A stretch of 64,000 nucleotides of DNA from Alphaproteobacteria bacterium. Lineage in GTDB: Bacteria; Pseudomonadota; Alphaproteobacteria; Rhodobacterales; Rhodobacteraceae. How positions within the stretch are numbered: position 1 is the stretch's first letter; each line of letters starts with the position of its first letter. The notes under the pieces are model-generated. The model had not been told where the DNA came from, made no database searches, and saw only the letters and a list, made by a program, of their open reading frames with translations. The stretch is from assembly GCA_030431825.1 (NCBI GenBank), contig JAUIIJ010000010.1:1-64000 (forward strand), written 5' to 3'. The position numbers and the translations under genes were made by a program. Positions 17,731 through 27,184 of this stretch are shown piece by piece.

Positions 17731-18474
17731 ATGTTCCCGATCCGCGATCACAACCCGTCCGGGCGAACGCCCTATGTCGTCTATGCCCTGATGGCGGCCA
17801 ACATCCTGATCTTCCTGACATACGCGGGCATCCTGAACGACGATCAGGCCCTCTACGCGCTGTTCGGAAAATGGGCGATGATCCCCGCGAACATCAGCCG
17901 GGGCATCGAGTATCACACCCTGTTCAGTTCGATGTTCCTGCATGCAGGCTGGATGCATCTGATCGGCAACATGCTGTTCCTCTGGATTTTCGGCGACAAT
18001 CTGGAGGATGAGCTGGGGCACCTGAAGTTTCTCGCCTTCTACCTTGCCTGCGGCGTCAGCGCCGGTCTCGCCCATGTCTGGGTCGCGCCCCAGTCAAACG
18101 TCCTGACCGTTGGCGCATCCGGCGCCATCGCCGGCGTCATGGGGGGCTACCTGCTGCTCTTTCCACGCGCGCGCATCGACGTGGTCGTGGTGCTGATCAT
18201 CTTCTTTCGTGTATTCGCTGTCCCCGCATGGCTCGTGCTCGCCGCCTGGCTGGGAATCCAGTTCGTGGGCGGTCTCGGGGCAGACCCGGATGCCGGTGGC
18301 GTCGCCTACTGGGCCCATGCCGGCGGGTTCGTGATCGGGCTGATCCTGATCACGCCGCTCTGGTTACGTCTCGGCGGACCGGGCTTCTGGCAACAGACAC
18401 ACGGCAGGCCACCCCATCCCGAAGTCCACTACCGCCTGAACGAAAGCAGAATTCCGAAAATCCGCCGAAAATGA
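17731..18474 (+). CDS. Rhomboid-family intramembrane serine protease
   Basis: The 247-residue polytopic membrane protein belongs to PF01694. The first helix begins at about residue 14 (VVYALMAANILIFLTYAG). The catalytic Ser lies in VGASGAIAGVMGGY (GxSG motif), and a His follows in the last helix region (YWAHAGGFVIGL). HAGWMHLIGNMLFLWIFGDN in the second helix is typical of the family. It would cleave transmembrane substrates within the membrane. Its substrates are unknown. The ATG at 17731 was preferred because the in-frame upstream extension overlaps putA and its terminator. Confidence 0.9.
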   Translation: MFPIRDHNPSGRTPYVVYALMAANILIFLTYAGILNDDQALYALFGKWAMIPANISRGIEYHTLFSSMFLHAGWMHLIGNMLFLWIFGDNLEDELGHLKFLAFYLACGVSAGLAHVWVAPQSNVLTVGASGAIAGVMGGYLLLFPRARIDVVVVLIIFFRVFAVPAWLVLAAWLGIQFVGGLGADPDAGGVAYWAHAGGFVIGLILITPLWLRLGGPGFWQQTHGRPPHPEVHYRLNESRIPKIRRK

Positions 18475-18513
18475 CGACGGACTCGAGCTCCGACCCGGCC
18501 CCTTCATCTTTGC

Positions 18514-18540
18514 AAAAAATACTCCCGCCGGAGGCTCCCC
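18514..18540 (-). terminator. Terminator of the inositol-phosphatase gene
   Basis: On the minus strand a small stem, CTCC/GGAG (18530-18533 with 18522-18525), is followed by TATTTTTTG (18520-18512). The sequence GGAGTATTTTTTGCAAAGATGAAG resembles a tail I recognise as frequent after genes in Rhodobacterales genomes, so this may also be a member of a dispersed terminator-like repeat. Only one copy is visible in this window. Confidence 0.6.
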
Positions 18541-18555
18541 CCGCCAGCCGCGTGC

Positions 18556-19341
18556 CTAGCCGCGAACGACTTTCGCGAAACTGTCGAAAATCGCCTCGTT
18601 GGCGCAGACCACGGCACCGTCATCGAGTATGTGCCCCTTCGGGGCCATCGGCTGGATTAGGCCGCCGGCCTCGCGCACGATGACGATCCCCGCCGCCATG
18701 TCCCAGGCATTCAGCTGCCGCTCCCAGTAGCCGTCATAGCGTCCCGCCGCGACATAGGCCATGTCCAGCGACGCCGCGCCCCAACGGCGCACCCCGGCAC
18801 AGGCGGGCAACAGCCGCGCGAGTTCCTGAAGCGTCTTCGGCAACTCTGGGCGCCCGCCGAAGGGCAGGCCGGTGGCAAAGATGCTCTCGATCATCCGATG
18901 GCGTCCGGACACCCGCAACCGCGTGTCGTTCATCCAGGCGCCCGCACCCTTCTCGGCGATGAACATCTCGTCCTTGGCAGCGTCAAAGATGACGCCGGCG
19001 ACGATCTTGCCCTTGTGCTCAAGCGCGATCGACACCGCCCAATGTGGAAGACCATGCAGAAAATTCGTGGTCCCGTCGAGCGGATCGACGATCCAGCGCC
19101 GGGTCGGGTCCTTGCCCTCGATCGCGCCACCTTCCTCGGCCACCCACCCATAGGTCGGCCGCGCCTCCAGAAGTTCCTTCCTGATGATCGCTTCCGCGGC
19201 GATATCGGCCCTCGAGACAAAATCCCCCGCGCCCTTCATCGACACCTGCAGGTTCTCGACCTCGCGAAAATCCTTGACCAGGGACCGGCCCGCCTTGCGC
19301 GCGGCCTTGATCATCACGTTGAGATTTGCACTGCCTACCAT
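18556..19341 (-). CDS. Inositol monophosphatase family protein (SuhB-like)
   Basis: This 261-residue Mg-dependent phosphatase belongs to PF00459. The metal site is complete: E69 in GWVAEEGG, motif A WIVDPLDGTTNF (83-94) and motif B WDMAAGIVIVREAGG (about 213-227). It most likely dephosphorylates inositol-1-phosphate or related sugar phosphates. The SuhB role in ribosome biogenesis is possible but cannot be shown here. It is convergent with the rhomboid gene. Confidence 0.92.
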   Translation of the reverse strand: MVGSANLNVMIKAARKAGRSLVKDFREVENLQVSMKGAGDFVSRADIAAEAIIRKELLEARPTYGWVAEEGGAIEGKDPTRRWIVDPLDGTTNFLHGLPHWAVSIALEHKGKIVAGVIFDAAKDEMFIAEKGAGAWMNDTRLRVSGRHRMIESIFATGLPFGGRPELPKTLQELARLLPACAGVRRWGAASLDMAYVAAGRYDGYWERQLNAWDMAAGIVIVREAGGLIQPMAPKGHILDDGAVVCANEAIFDSFAKVVRG

Positions 19342-19498
19342 GTCACGACGCTCCTGTCCGGGTCAGGCCGCGCATATACGCTGCGCGGGCGGGCTTGCCA
19401 AGCGATCTCTCTCTGGCGGACGTGACGCTGCGGTCGCCCCCTTGCCAAAACGCGCCGCGGGCGGCACCGTGCAGCCAGACCGGAAAAAGGACAGTTCC

Positions 19499-20539
19499 AT
19501 GCCCGACCAGATGCATCACATCGCATTGGCCAGCCGCCCGAGCGGCGCGCCCACGGCCGAAAACTTCAACTACGAAGCGAAACCCATGCCGGTACCCGGC
19601 GAGGGCGAGGTTCTCGTCAGGGTTCACTACATTTCGCTCGACCCCTATATGCGCGGGCGCATGGACGACGCGAAATCCTACGCCGATCCGGTCCCGATCG
19701 GCGGGACGATGGAAGCCGGCGGCGTGGGCGAGGTCATTGCTTCGAACAGTCCCGACTACAAACCCGGTGATTTCGTTTTTGGCATGCTGGGATGGGCCAC
19801 CCACGCGGTGCAACCGGCAAAGATGCTGCGCAAGCTCGATCCGGCGCAGGGGCCGATCACGGCAGCGCTTGGGGTGCTCGGCATGCCGGGCTTCACCGGT
19901 TGGCACGGGTTGACCGAGTATGGCCGGCCCAAGGCGGGCGAAACACTCGTCGTCGCGGCGGCAACCGGTCCGGTCGGTTCGATGGTCGGGCAGGTTGCAA
20001 AATCAATGGGCCTGCGCACGGTCGGCATCGCAGGCGGGGCCGACAAGTGCAAGCTGGCGACCGGAACGTTCGGCTTTGACGCCTGCCTTGACCACCGCGC
20101 CTATGACAGCGCATCGGAGCTGCGCAAGGCGCTCGCCGATGCCTGTCCGGACGGGATCGACATCTATTTCGAGAATGTCGGCGGCAAGGTGCTCGAAGCG
20201 GTTCTGCCGCTGATGAACAATCACGGGCGCATCCCGATCTGCGGCATGATCGCCTGGTACAATGCCGGCGGTCTCGGGGCCGGCGCATCGGATCAGGGGC
20301 TGACCGCTCCTGCCATCTGGCGGACGATCCTGGTCAGGTTCCTGTCGGTGAACGGCTTTATCATTTCCAACCATTGGGACCGCTACCCCACATTCCTGGC
20401 CGAGGTCGGACCGAAGGTTGCCGCCGGTGAAATTGCCTTTCTCGAAGACATCGCGGAAGGGCTTGAAAACGCGCCGGACGCGTTCATGGGCCTGCTTCAG
20501 GGCAAGAATGTCGGCAAGCAGATCGTCAAGATCGTCTGA
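19499..20539 (+). CDS. NADP-dependent MDR oxidoreductase (CurA/2-alkenal reductase type)
   Basis: This 346-residue zinc-free medium-chain reductase has an N-terminal catalytic domain (VHYISLDPYMRGRM is characteristic) and a Rossmann domain with AATGPVGSMVGQVAKSMG. GGADKCKL probably contacts NADPH phosphate. Relatives reduce the double bond of alkenals, prostaglandin-like enones or curcumin. ATG 19499 follows AAAAGGA. It is convergent with the next gene, with a strong hairpin between the stops. Confidence 0.9.
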   Translation: MPDQMHHIALASRPSGAPTAENFNYEAKPMPVPGEGEVLVRVHYISLDPYMRGRMDDAKSYADPVPIGGTMEAGGVGEVIASNSPDYKPGDFVFGMLGWATHAVQPAKMLRKLDPAQGPITAALGVLGMPGFTGWHGLTEYGRPKAGETLVVAAATGPVGSMVGQVAKSMGLRTVGIAGGADKCKLATGTFGFDACLDHRAYDSASELRKALADACPDGIDIYFENVGGKVLEAVLPLMNNHGRIPICGMIAWYNAGGLGAGASDQGLTAPAIWRTILVRFLSVNGFIISNHWDRYPTFLAEVGPKVAAGEIAFLEDIAEGLENAPDAFMGLLQGKNVGKQIVKIV

Positions 20540-20565
20540 GCGTGACGGCACATTGATCCGGGATC

Positions 20566-20587
20566 GGCCCGCCTGTTCCGGCGGGCC
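20566..20587. terminator. Hairpin between two convergent genes
   Basis: A perfect 8-bp stem, GGCCCGCC (20566-20573) with GGCGGGCC (20580-20587), and loop TGTTCC lie between the stops of the MDR reductase and the DUF6473 gene. A weak T/A-containing flank is present on each side, so it may serve both strands. Confidence 0.6.
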
Positions 20588-20593
20588 ATTCCT

Positions 20594-21412
20594 TCACAGA
20601 ACCGTCCGCAGGTTTGCGGCCAGTTGACCGGCGATGACCTCATGTGCGCACGGGCCCAGTGACAGTTCCGCGATCGGTGCCTGCAGCGGGCCATAGAACA
20701 TGCCATCAAGATCATCAGACTGACCAGCGGGCGTGACACCGACCTCGATCACACCGCCCGACAGATCGGCCAACTCGTCCACCATCGAAGCGGTGATCAA
20801 CAACGGATCTCCGCCCAACGGGCTATCGGTGTCGAAAGACGCGTGGCGCAGCCACAACAGCCGGGTCTGTGCCCCGAGCCGTTCCAGCAAGACCCGCATC
20901 CGGGCCAGCCACGCGCGCTGAATTTCCTTCCGCACGGCGCGGAACCGTTCGGCGGACAGGTCATGCAGGGTGGTCAACATGTGCTTGTTGAAGTGGAAAT
21001 CGGTAAAATCCACGTCGGGATAGATCGACCGCAACCTTGCAGAGGCCGACAGGAACCTGTCATTGCGGCGCGGATGCACCCGGTACAGCGCGTTTGACAT
21101 GTTCTGCGCCCCGCTGATCTGGACCACGCAAAACCTGGCAGATGCGGCAATCCCGATCACCTCCGGATCGTTCAGCACGGCATCGACCCCCGCATTCGCA
21201 CAGCCCAGATTGACACAGGTCATACCGATTTCCGCCTCGGTCAGCGCCACGAACGGACGCGTGACAAAGCAGCCATATGTATCGCTGCTCCCGAGGAACG
21301 CGATATACGGCTCCCGCAGCGACCTGCGTGGCCCCCTGACCAGCAATCGCGACGTTCCGTATCGACAGGGAATGTCGGCGAGCGCACGCGCGCCTGAAAC
21401 CTCAAAGCTCAT
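20594..21412 (-). CDS. DUF6473-type protein of unknown function
   Basis: This 272-residue protein resembles a family common in Rhodobacterales that I recall as DUF6473. Visible traits are YIAFLGSSDTYGCFVTRPF near the N-terminus and LGCANAGVDAVLNDP after it. Together these are reminiscent of a GDSL/SGNH-like or nucleotide-fold start, but no catalytic triad can be defended. It has no signal peptide or membrane span. ATG 21412 has GGGTGG upstream, while the frame extends three codons further to a GTG. Function unknown. Confidence 0.7.
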   Translation of the reverse strand: MSFEVSGARALADIPCRYGTSRLLVRGPRRSLREPYIAFLGSSDTYGCFVTRPFVALTEAEIGMTCVNLGCANAGVDAVLNDPEVIGIAASARFCVVQISGAQNMSNALYRVHPRRNDRFLSASARLRSIYPDVDFTDFHFNKHMLTTLHDLSAERFRAVRKEIQRAWLARMRVLLERLGAQTRLLWLRHASFDTDSPLGGDPLLITASMVDELADLSGGVIEVGVTPAGQSDDLDGMFYGPLQAPIAELSLGPCAHEVIAGQLAANLRTVL

Positions 21413-21574
21413 GATAGCCACCCATTTTTCTATTCACCCGTTTCCCGTTTTCCGGCGAAGACGTTGCGATTCGGCTAACCTGCGAATTTGATGCAAACTG
21501 AATTGAACGCGGCCCCTTGTCCCTGACCGTCCGGCACCGATATGGTCAGGCGATATCAGGCGGAAGGCAGGCAC

Positions 21575-22450
21575 ATGACAATCAAGTCAATCGGCGTTAT
21601 CGGGGCGGGGCAGATGGGCAACGGCATTGCCCATGTGATGGCATTGGCCGGCTATGACGTGATGCTGACGGATGTCAGTCAGGACGCGCTTGATGCCGCG
21701 ATCGCCGGAATCGATGGCAACATGGGCCGACAGGTTGGGCGCGGCAAGATTGCCGAAGCCGATATGCAGGCGGCGATGAAACGGATCGAAACCACGCTGG
21801 CGCTGTCTGATGTCGGGGCGACCGACCTTGTCATCGAGGCCGCGACAGAGCGCGAAAGCGTCAAACAGGCGATTTTCGAGGATCTGCAGCCGCACCTGAA
21901 GCCGGAGACCATCCTGACCTCGAACACCTCGTCGATCTCGATCACCCGGCTGGCCAGCCGGACCGACCGGCCCGAGCGGTTCATGGGGTTCCATTTCATG
22001 AACCCGGTGCCGGTGATGCAGCTTGTCGAACTGATCCGCGGCATCGCCACCGACCAGCAGACCTACGAGGCGTGCCTCGGCGTGGTCGACCGGCTTGGCA
22101 AAACCGCTGCCAGTGCCGAGGATTTTCCCGGCTTCATCGTGAACCGCATTCTGATGCCGATGATAAACGAGGCGGTCTATACGCTGTATGAGGGCGTCGG
22201 AAACGTCAAATCCATCGACGAGTCGATGAAGCTGGGCGCCAATCATCCGATGGGGCCACTGGAACTCGCCGATTTCATCGGACTCGACACCTGCCTTGCG
22301 ATCATGAACGTGCTGCATGACGGGCTGGCCGATACCAAGTACCGCCCCTGCCCGCTGCTGACCAAATATGTCGAGGCCGGATGGCTGGGGCGCAAGACCC
22401 AGCGTGGTTTCTATGATTATCGCGGCGAGGCGCCGGTGCCGACCCGGTGA
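21575..22450 (+). CDS. hbd: 3-hydroxybutyryl-CoA dehydrogenase
   Basis: This 291-residue NAD(P)-dependent enzyme interconverts 3-hydroxybutyryl-CoA and acetoacetyl-CoA. The N-terminal Rossmann motif is IGVIGAGQMGNGIAHVMALAGY. The active-site His lies in RFMGFHFMNPVPVMQLVE. The C-terminal dimerisation domain has GANHPMGPLELADFIGLDTCL. Length is typical of the stand-alone enzyme. GGAAGG precedes ATG 21575. It would serve butanoate or polyhydroxybutyrate metabolism and could feed the ethylmalonyl-CoA pathway implied by mcd in this window. Confidence 0.93.
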   Translation: MTIKSIGVIGAGQMGNGIAHVMALAGYDVMLTDVSQDALDAAIAGIDGNMGRQVGRGKIAEADMQAAMKRIETTLALSDVGATDLVIEAATERESVKQAIFEDLQPHLKPETILTSNTSSISITRLASRTDRPERFMGFHFMNPVPVMQLVELIRGIATDQQTYEACLGVVDRLGKTAASAEDFPGFIVNRILMPMINEAVYTLYEGVGNVKSIDESMKLGANHPMGPLELADFIGLDTCLAIMNVLHDGLADTKYRPCPLLTKYVEAGWLGRKTQRGFYDYRGEAPVPTR

Positions 22451-22516
22451 CGGATTTCGCTCGCCGCGTCAGGCGGTCTGACAGGCCGGAGGTTGCGCCA
22501 TCCTCAATGCGTGCGG

Positions 22517-23407
22517 TCAGGATTTGCCGAGATCCAGCGTGTGCTGACGCAGCCAGGCCATGAAGCCGCGCGGATCCTTTTCCAGCAACTCCATATCCTT
22601 GTCGCTGATCGGTTCACCCACCACGGGGGCCTGCGGCTTGTTGCAGGACCGGACAATCTCGTGCAGCAAAAGACCCTGCCGCAAGACCGGCGAAACCTGG
22701 CAGGCGATCTGGTAGGCACGCGAGTTGCGACCGGGAAAGAACAGCGGCACCACCCTGGCATTGGACCGGCGGATCATCTTGGCGGTAAAGACGTTCCATT
22801 CCCGTTCAACCGGATCCCCCCACCAGCTGTCCGAGGACATCACCACACCGGAGGGAAACAGCGCGACAACCCCGCCATTCTTGAGATGGTCCATCGCGGC
22901 GGCGCGCATCTCGACCATCTTTTTCTGCGCATCCGGATCATGCGGGAATGGCACCGGGATCATGAAGGATGTCGCGGCCTCATCAAGACCCGTCAGCACG
23001 GACCGCGTCAGAATCCGGTAATCCTGGCGCACACGACCGATAAGATCGGCAAAGATCATGCCATCGACCATCCCGTGCGGATGGTTGGCCACAACGACGA
23101 CCGGGCCTTCCTTGGGGATGTTCGCAAGCTGCTCTTCCGGTGTCAGAAGATCGATCCCCATGACGTTCAGCGCCCCGCGCCAGAATTTCTGACCGCGGTA
23201 TTTTTCGTTGGATTTCTCGAAGGCGCTGACCATGCGCAAGATCGTGATCTTGCCCGTACACCACTCGATTGCCTTGATCGCGAACGACGTCCACGGATCG
23301 TCAAAGGAATTGGCATAGGTCAGCGTACGGCGATCATATATCTCGCCCTTGGGCGACTCGGCCTCGGGCAACGCGGTATCGCGCGTGTGATCTGTGGAGT
23401 CCGCCAA
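22517..23407 (-). CDS. Lysophospholipid (1-acylglycerol-3-phosphate) acyltransferase family protein
   Basis: The protein has about 296 residues and a PlsC-type acyltransferase domain. It carries ANHPHGMVDGMIFADLI, a HxxxxD-like block (HPHGMVD), and a later GGVVALFPSGVVMSS block like the family's EGTRS region. It probably acylates a lysophospholipid or related lipid at the inner membrane. The open frame reaches 23530, but that would overlap ptsH by 89 bases. A TTG at 23407 has AGGA at good spacing and leaves a 34-base gap, so I prefer it. The start stays uncertain. Confidence 0.8.
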   Translation of the reverse strand: MADSTDHTRDTALPEAESPKGEIYDRRTLTYANSFDDPWTSFAIKAIEWCTGKITILRMVSAFEKSNEKYRGQKFWRGALNVMGIDLLTPEEQLANIPKEGPVVVVANHPHGMVDGMIFADLIGRVRQDYRILTRSVLTGLDEAATSFMIPVPFPHDPDAQKKMVEMRAAAMDHLKNGGVVALFPSGVVMSSDSWWGDPVEREWNVFTAKMIRRSNARVVPLFFPGRNSRAYQIACQVSPVLRQGLLLHEIVRSCNKPQAPVVGEPISDKDMELLEKDPRGFMAWLRQHTLDLGKS

Positions 23408-23441
23408 ATCGCTTATCCTGCTATTCTGTCGCCAGGCGGCG

Positions 23442-23711
23442 TCAGAACCCCTCGCCAAACTTGTCTGCAACCAGTATTTCCAACGCATCCGCAAGTGCCT
23501 CAGCATCGGGACCGCTGGTCTGGACGTCAATAGTCTTTCCCTTTGACGCTGCCAACATCAAAAGCCCCATGATGCTGTCGCCCGAGGCGGACAGACCGTC
23601 GCAAGAGACCTCTGCGCGCGCATCGAACCCCTCGACCACCTCGACCAGCTTGGCCGAGGCTCGGGCATGCAGCCCCTTTTCATTGACGATCTTGAATTTG
23701 CGTTCGGTCAT
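23442..23711 (-). CDS. ptsH: Phosphocarrier protein HPr
   Basis: HPr (89 residues) carries phosphate from enzyme I to EIIA on His15 (KGLHARASAKL). Ser46 is kept in GDSIMGLLML and is the site of the HPr kinase/phosphorylase encoded in the same cluster at 25009-25437. The cluster lacks EIIB and EIIC sugar permeases, so this is a regulatory and not a transport PTS, as in other alphaproteobacteria. It sits 15 bases after the EIIA gene. Confidence 0.96.
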   Translation of the reverse strand: MTERKFKIVNEKGLHARASAKLVEVVEGFDARAEVSCDGLSASGDSIMGLLMLAASKGKTIDVQTSGPDAEALADALEILVADKFGEGF

Positions 23712-23726
23712 CTTGATCTGGGGCTT

Positions 23727-24119
23727 TCACTCGGAACTTATATTCTTGGAATAGATGTACTTCTTGCCGGCGTCGATAGCGATGCGCACGGCATCCGCAA
23801 CCGGCTCGTCGCGATGTTTCGCCAATTGGACAAGAAGCGGCAGATTGATGCCGAACAGGATGCGGCGGTTGTCCGGGCGCACCGCCTTGAGCGCGAGATT
23901 GCACGGCGAACCGCCATGCAGGTCGACGGCCACCACGACGCCGTCACCGGTATCGACCTCATCGGCGGCGTCGCAGATTTCCTGCTCGACAGCGTCCCTG
24001 TCGTGAACGGCCTCGATCCCGATGGCACGTATACCGGCCGGCTTGCCGATTATATGTTCGGTCGCAGCAAGAAACTCCTTTGCCAGCCCACCGTGCGCCA
24101 CGATCACAATTCCGATCAA
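23727..24119 (-). CDS. manX: PTS EIIA, mannose-type, regulatory
   Basis: This 130-residue EIIA of the mannose superfamily begins MIGIVIVAHGGLAKEFL, with phospho-acceptor His9. The conserved VDLHGGSPCNLA lies near residues 65-78. It should receive phosphate from HPr. Without an EIIBC partner nearby it probably acts as a signal, for example on the HPr kinase or on the ChvG/ChvI branch. It lies in the conserved run rapZ-EIIA-ptsH. Confidence 0.92.
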   Translation of the reverse strand: MIGIVIVAHGGLAKEFLAATEHIIGKPAGIRAIGIEAVHDRDAVEQEICDAADEVDTGDGVVVAVDLHGGSPCNLALKAVRPDNRRILFGINLPLLVQLAKHRDEPVADAVRIAIDAGKKYIYSKNISSE

Positions 24120-24145
24120 CCCGGCCTCTCGTCCCTGTCATGTCG

Positions 24146-25012
24146 TTAACGTTCGCGGTGCCTAATTGACACCTGCTGTCCGTCATCCGCAAGGGCTTTG
24201 GCCAAGGTTTCCGCAAGGAAAACCGACCGATGTTGTCCGCCGGTGCACCCGAACGCGATCGACAGATGCGATTTCCCCTCTTCCTCGTAGGCCGGGAGCA
24301 GCAAACGCGTCAGGTCGAGCACCCGCTCAAAGAACGGCTGAAACCGGGCATCCGCGCGTATATGGTCTCCGACCTCGCGATCACGACCGTCCAGCGCGCG
24401 CAAATCCCTGTTCCAGTACGGGTTTGACAGGAACCGGCAATCGAACACCATGTCGACACCACGGGGAACACCGCGCTTGTAGGAAAACGACTGAACCGAA
24501 ACCGCCAGCCGGGGGCTGCCTGCAACGCTGAACCATTGCTCGATCTCGGCGCGCAACTGGTGCACGTTGAGATCGGAGGTATCGATCAGGATGTCCGCGA
24601 GTTCGCGAATGGGGGCCATCAGGTCGAGGTCGCGCTCGATCCCGATCTCCGGGCTTTCGGCGGGGGCAAGCGGATGACGCCGGCGGGTCTCGGAGAAACG
24701 GCGCAACAGCACATCGCGATCGCAATCCAGATACAGCACCTTCAGAACCGCTTCCGCCTGAGCGCCCAGCCGGTCGATCAGTTCAAGCAGCGCCGCCGTG
24801 GAAAAGTCGCGGTTGCGGGTATCGACCCCGAGCACCAGCGGGCGATCGGGCGCCGGCCCTTCGAGCAATCGCGGCAACAGATGCAGCGGCAGGTTGTCGA
24901 TGGACTCGAATCCGAGATCCTCGAGCACGTTGATCGCGGTCGACCGGCCAGCCCCCGAAGGACCGGTGACGAGCACGACCGATGTCGGCGAAGCGGTGGG
25001 GGTTTCGGTCAT
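24146..25012 (-). CDS. rapZ: RNase adapter protein RapZ (YvcJ family)
   Basis: This 288-residue P-loop protein has Walker A GPSGAGRS (17-24), [15 protein letters not shown] and the C-terminal domain [14 protein letters not shown]. In E. coli RapZ guides RNase E to the GlmZ small RNA and senses glucosamine-6-phosphate. In alphaproteobacteria the targets are less known. The start ATG overlaps the end of hprK by 4 bases, so the two are translationally coupled. Confidence 0.95.
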   Translation of the reverse strand: MTETPTASPTSVVLVTGPSGAGRSTAINVLEDLGFESIDNLPLHLLPRLLEGPAPDRPLVLGVDTRNRDFSTAALLELIDRLGAQAEAVLKVLYLDCDRDVLLRRFSETRRRHPLAPAESPEIGIERDLDLMAPIRELADILIDTSDLNVHQLRAEIEQWFSVAGSPRLAVSVQSFSYKRGVPRGVDMVFDCRFLSNPYWNRDLRALDGRDREVGDHIRADARFQPFFERVLDLTRLLLPAYEEEGKSHLSIAFGCTGGQHRSVFLAETLAKALADDGQQVSIRHRER

Positions 25013-25437
25013 GGGCTATGTCGTCCCGATCTGAGATATTGCATGAGCGCCGGAGCAAAATGTGGCCCATCCACCCGGCGCAGCAAGGCGACAGCTTGTC
25101 CGAGCAGCTCGGTTTCGTGGACCTGCGGCAGTCGTTCGGTCTCCACGCTGTCCAAGTCCACGACCGCCCTGATCGCCACGGATTTTGCCACATCGCAGGT
25201 CAATATCCCGACTCCGCGCGCCTCGATCAGCCCCCGAAGCGGATCTGGCGCAGAGGCCATGACCGCATTGTCGATGCGTGTAAGGATGACACGGTCGTCG
25301 GCCACCAGGGTAGCCCCATATGCGATCATCGAAAGGGCGAGCGCCGATTTGCCGCTGCCCGATCCGCCCAGGATCAGGCATCCCTGATCCGCGACCGAGA
25401 CACAGCTGGCGTGCAGGATGCTGGCGTTGTTGGACAT
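25009..25437 (-). CDS. hprK: HPr kinase/phosphorylase, short alphaproteobacterial form
   Basis: Only the catalytic C-terminal domain of HprK is present (142 residues, against about 310 in Firmicutes), which is normal for alphaproteobacteria. Walker A is GGSGSGKS (24-31), followed by [10 protein letters not shown]. It phosphorylates and dephosphorylates Ser46 of HPr. ATG 25437 lies 4 bases after the chvG stop, and the 3' end overlaps rapZ by 4 bases, so chvG-hprK-rapZ are one unit. Confidence 0.92.
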   Translation of the reverse strand: MSNNASILHASCVSVADQGCLILGGSGSGKSALALSMIAYGATLVADDRVILTRIDNAVMASAPDPLRGLIEARGVGILTCDVAKSVAIRAVVDLDSVETERLPQVHETELLGQAVALLRRVDGPHFAPALMQYLRSGRHSP

Positions 25438-25441
25438 CGCG

Positions 25442-27151
25442 TCAGACCGGCAACCCCACGACAAATCGCGCGCCCAGCGGCGCCGAGGTGATGTCGGCCT
25501 CGGTGGGGCGGATGTTCTCGGCCCAGATCACGCCGCCATGCGCCTCGACAATCTGTTTCGAAATCGCCAGCCCAAGGCCGGAATTGTTGCCAAAATGCTC
25601 TTGCGGACGTTGCGAGTAGAACCGCTTGAACACCTTGGAAAGCGAGTCATCGGGAATGCCCGGCCCGGTATCCTCGACCACGACCAGCACCCGATTGTCT
25701 CGCTTGCGCGCCCAGACCCGGATCGCATCGCCATCTTCGCAGAAGGAAATGGCATTCGTGATGAGGTTGACAAACACCTGTGCCAATCTCGCCTCGAGCC
25801 CCTGGATCATGACCGGTTCATCCGGCAATTCGGTGATGTAGTCGATATTCTTGCTCTTGGCATCCTCGCCCAGAAACTGGTTCAGGTTCTCGATCAGCTT
25901 GACGAGATCAAAGGCCTCTTCTTCCTCCTTGACCAGTTCCGCATCCAGACGCGACGCGTTGGAGATATCGCTCACCAGCCGGTCGAGCCGGCGCACGTCA
26001 TGCTCGATCACACCCATCAGCTTTTCGCGCTGATCCTCGCGCGTCACCATGCGCAGCGTGCCAACTGCGGATTGCAGGCTGGCCAGCGGGTTCTTGATTT
26101 CATGCGCCACGTCGGCGGCGAACTGTTCGTTCCCCTCGATCCGGTTGTAGAGCGCACCGACCATGCCCCGCAGCGCACGCGACAACCGGCCAATCTCGTC
26201 CGGGCGACCAGTCAGATCCGGGATGCGGATCCGCCCCAGCTTGCTGTTGCGCGCATTGCGGTCGCGGCCGAGTTCGGCGGCCTCGGCCAGTTCCGCCAGC
26301 GGGTTGGCGATGGTGGAGGCGAGTACGAGGCTCAACCCGATCGAAACCAGGGTCGCGACCACGAACATCTGCAACACCCGCTCCCGCTCGCCCCTCACCA
26401 GCGCGTCGATCTCGCCCGACGGGCTGGCCATGCCGACGGTGCCAACCACGATGTCGCCCCGCATGATCGGAGTGATCGCGGAGATTACCGTCGCACCGAA
26501 CAGATCCTGCCCGGAATCGATCCGGGTCTGCCCATCCACGATTTTCGGGATCATGCCGCGCAGTTGCGACTCGACCGATCCGCCAACCTCTTCTTCCGTG
26601 TCATCGGCAAAAGGTCCGGAGACCAGCTTCCACAAGGCGGTCAACCCGTCGCTGATGTAGGTCGGCCCGGTATCCGTGGGCGTCAGAACAGTCAGCGCCG
26701 CGCTCTGATTGACCCCCTCGGTGCGCCCGATGAGAACCTGTTCATTGTCGAAAACATAGACCTCGATACCATTGCGCAGACTCAGATCGCCAAGGATGGC
26801 CTTGACCCGCTCGCGCTCCGCCGCCAGCGACACAGGGCCGGTTTCTGGCAACTGCGCCTCGAACACGTTGGCCACCAGCTCCGCATCGCCGACAAGGGCG
26901 CCGGCCCGCTGCAGCACAAGGTTGTCGCGCGTCCCGTTCAGATAGAGGATGCCGGCCACGAGAATGTTCAACGCGATCAGGTTGAACATCACGATCTTGC
27001 GCGTCAGCGGCGACGCCCGAAGCGACAGGAACCCCCGGTTCGACCAGCGACTGCGCGCGCCACCTTCGTCGTCTTCCGGCGAAACCCAGTCATCGCCCAG
27101 CACGACATCGCCACTGCGTCGCCTCAGGTTGGAAGAGTCGGTTTTGCGCAC
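25442..27151 (-). CDS. chvG: Sensor histidine kinase ChvG
   Basis: This 569-residue membrane sensor has TM1 at about 53-73, a periplasmic domain of about 185 residues, TM2 at about 260-282 and a HAMP region (NPLAELAEAAELGRD). The H-box is FAADVAHEIKNPLASLQ with phospho-acceptor His350. The N and G boxes are NLITNAISFCEDGD, DTGPGIP and GNNSGLGLAISKQI. ChvG with ChvI controls acid response, envelope and central metabolism in alphaproteobacteria. It lies 33 bases downstream of chvI. Confidence 0.95.
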   Translation of the reverse strand: MRKTDSSNLRRRSGDVVLGDDWVSPEDDEGGARSRWSNRGFLSLRASPLTRKIVMFNLIALNILVAGILYLNGTRDNLVLQRAGALVGDAELVANVFEAQLPETGPVSLAAERERVKAILGDLSLRNGIEVYVFDNEQVLIGRTEGVNQSAALTVLTPTDTGPTYISDGLTALWKLVSGPFADDTEEEVGGSVESQLRGMIPKIVDGQTRIDSGQDLFGATVISAITPIMRGDIVVGTVGMASPSGEIDALVRGERERVLQMFVVATLVSIGLSLVLASTIANPLAELAEAAELGRDRNARNSKLGRIRIPDLTGRPDEIGRLSRALRGMVGALYNRIEGNEQFAADVAHEIKNPLASLQSAVGTLRMVTREDQREKLMGVIEHDVRRLDRLVSDISNASRLDAELVKEEEEAFDLVKLIENLNQFLGEDAKSKNIDYITELPDEPVMIQGLEARLAQVFVNLITNAISFCEDGDAIRVWARKRDNRVLVVVEDTGPGIPDDSLSKVFKRFYSQRPQEHFGNNSGLGLAISKQIVEAHGGVIWAENIRPTEADITSAPLGARFVVGLPV

Positions 27152-27184
27152 GAACGTCCTTTCAGCACGGCCCCAAGGAGACGC